Below are positions 62,538-64,000 of a stretch of DNA of 64,000 nt, one piece after another (the stretch's first letter is position 1; each line of letters starts with the position of its first letter). The stretch is taken from positions 48,475,642 to 48,539,641 of the forward strand of contig NC_133971.1 of NCBI RefSeq assembly GCF_031877795.1. Reading direction: 5' to 3'. The notes under the pieces were generated by a model. The model saw only the letters and a list, made by a program, of their open reading frames with translations. It was not told where the DNA came from and ran no database searches. The DNA comes from Strix aluco (lineage: Eukaryota; Chordata; Aves; Strigiformes; Strigidae). Made by a program: the position numbers and the translations under genes.

Positions 62538-63246
62538 TGACTTGCAGGAAAACAGACTCTACAACTCGAATAGAGTTATAAAGCAGGGGTGCAAGGGGAT
62601 TTCTCCACAAAGCTTGCACCCCAACAGCACATTTTACCAGAAACTTATAGAGTGTGGATATACATATCCATTGGATTACATAATACAAATATACATATGC
62701 ATGAGTAAGGCTGGGTTAGTTCGAAAGGCTGGTGTCAGCAGTTTATGTTCTCTTTGCGCCTGTGCATTGCCATTGTCTTTGTGAGGAAGGCTCACAGTCC
62801 TCCTCACCTTGTACTCTTCCTTGGAGCATGCGCAGATTCTCTTAGCCAATTTCTTGAATAACAAGAGTGTTTTCAGCTGGTTTACTCATTATATCTTATC
62901 TAAAAGTACCAGTATATCCACTTCTACCGTCCATATGTGGCTATCTTATTCATTATCAAGACTAAACTAGACAGAGCACATCTGCTTCCCAAGGACAAAA
63001 ACATAATATTTTGCTGAACGCTGCAGTTCTTGGTAGATTTTCACAGTAAACTGCTTTGTTTTGATGGACACAGTAGTCCTTGGTAAAATTCCACAGAACA
63101 GTCTGGGCAAGCAGGATTATTAATCAAAATTAGCAATATTCAAAAATACTATAAGTAATACTATAAGTTGCTATAAGTAAATAAGTTGCAAAGCAGTTTG
63201 CTATAAGTAAATAAGTCTCAAAGCAAGTAATCATTTCTCCGTATCA
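62538..63246 (-). mobile_element. Solo LTR, same family as the nested LTR at 8446
   Basis: Flanked by CTAT on both sides (62534-62537, 63247-63250), a 4-bp target duplication. On the - strand it starts TGATACGGAGAAATGA and ends CTGCAAGTCA, matching the ends at 9104 and 8446. It lacks the ~19-bp piece that holds AATAAA in the nested copy. Near its 5' end it has a 30-bp tandem duplication (63168-63197/63198-63227) where the nested copy has one unit. Confidence 0.9.
63168..63227 (-). repeat. 30-bp tandem duplication in U3 of the solo LTR
   Basis: Two units of TTGCTATAAGTAAATAAGTY..., with a few differences. U3 repeats of this size often carry enhancer sites in retroviruses. Here the function is unknown. 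Confidence 0.8.
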
Positions 63247-63250
63247 CTAT

Positions 63251-64000
63251 CCACGCTGAAATCAAGAATTGCTGGAGCAAGTAAGTTTGTCCAGACTTGA
63301 CTGCACTGAAGGCACGGCTAGGTAAACAGGCAAAGCTTAAAAACAAAGCTATGCATAGGCACCACAATATTGTTAAGTATTTCAGAAACATAAGCAAGCA
63401 ATAAATGTCTGTATGCTAATGTATTTTCCTATACCTGAAAGATTAAAAGACTTCTGTATGACACAGTTATCAAATCAACACAGATCTCACAAAGTCAGAA
63501 AAAGGTATTTGCAGTGTCTGCAGAAACTTCAGGGGTCTAAAACCATTTAGCTCTCTACCTGTTTCTGGGATATCACCTGGGATAACAAGAGCTTCTTTTA
63601 TGTTTTTGTGCTTCTTTATGAGCACTGGCTGGGCTGGTTAGATTTTATAAATCATCAGCTGACAGATCCTTCCACCCTTCATCCTGCACTAACAAAAATG
63701 TGCTTAAGCATTTTCCAGGATATAGAAATTTCCTAGTCTAACATCAACAAAGGCATGGTTAGCTGCAATCCAGTCTACACTGGGGAGAACTGCTGTGAAC
63801 TTCTTCACAAATGAAAGTGGAAGAAACACATTTGACTGCTTTAAGCAGGTCTCAGCAGACAAAACAAACCCCTTGCTAAAGACAAGGAAAGGTTACCAAG
63901 GAGCACTCTTCATGATGATGTAGAGATTTAAGTGTGTTTGTTAGAGTGGCAGCTAATTGGAGATGCTCTTCCAAAGGCAGTTTGAAATTAATGAAAGGCC
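63251..64000. other. Noncoding DNA to the window edge
   Basis: No gene or repeat recognised. Confidence 0.5.

Overview
The window looks like a bird nuclear chromosome, and I see no host exon in it that I would defend. The evidence for a bird is CR1-type LINEs with the CR1 reverse-transcriptase motifs and the octamer 3' end (ATTCTATG)n, several LTR families of avian type, and an AT-rich, stop-rich background without operons. Nearly every coding-looking stretch is a decayed retroelement. The rest is intergenic or deep-intronic DNA.

Layout. 1-8086: unique noncoding DNA with simple repeats. 8091-14992: the 5' part of a class I (gammaretrovirus-like) endogenous retrovirus on the + strand, with 5' LTR, primer-binding site, gag (matrix, capsid, one zinc knuckle) and pol (protease, RT, RNase H, integrase), all broken. 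A different LTR (8446-9104, - strand) sits inside its 5' LTR, flanked by the 4-bp repeat GTAG. 15000-18330: noncoding DNA, with an unidentified protein-like relic at 17592-17982 (-). 18331-19873: the 3' end of a provirus of the same family on the - strand (env SU/TM junction, TM, polypurine tract, LTR). Both outer LTR edges are flanked by ATAT, so the two parts may be the ends of one provirus split by an inversion.

19880-37440 is noncoding, with small tandem duplications. 37446-41100 is a repeat cluster: an LTR-like element, a short CR1 3' end, and the 5' part (LTR, serine-tRNA-like primer site, gag matrix fragment) of a different retrovirus on the - strand. 42070-43413 holds a pair of ~185-bp inverted repeats, about 95% identical and separated by 975 bp, not explained by any element I recognise. 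46969-49690 is a CR1 LINE (-) with endonuclease and RT remnants. 50029-50358 and 56123-56492 are two solo LTRs of one family, each with a 5-bp target duplication. 51670-53570 is a second CR1 (+) whose RT region stays in one frame, broken by three TGA codons. 54115-56122 is an ill-defined ERV-like region. 62538-63246 is a solo LTR of the family that is nested at 8446.

No gene here is expected to make a functional protein. Recognisable elements cover roughly 30% of the window by my hand tally, which is high for a typical bird autosome and would fit a low-recombination region such as the W chromosome or a pericentromere. That is inference. All family assignments are by eye, without database searches.
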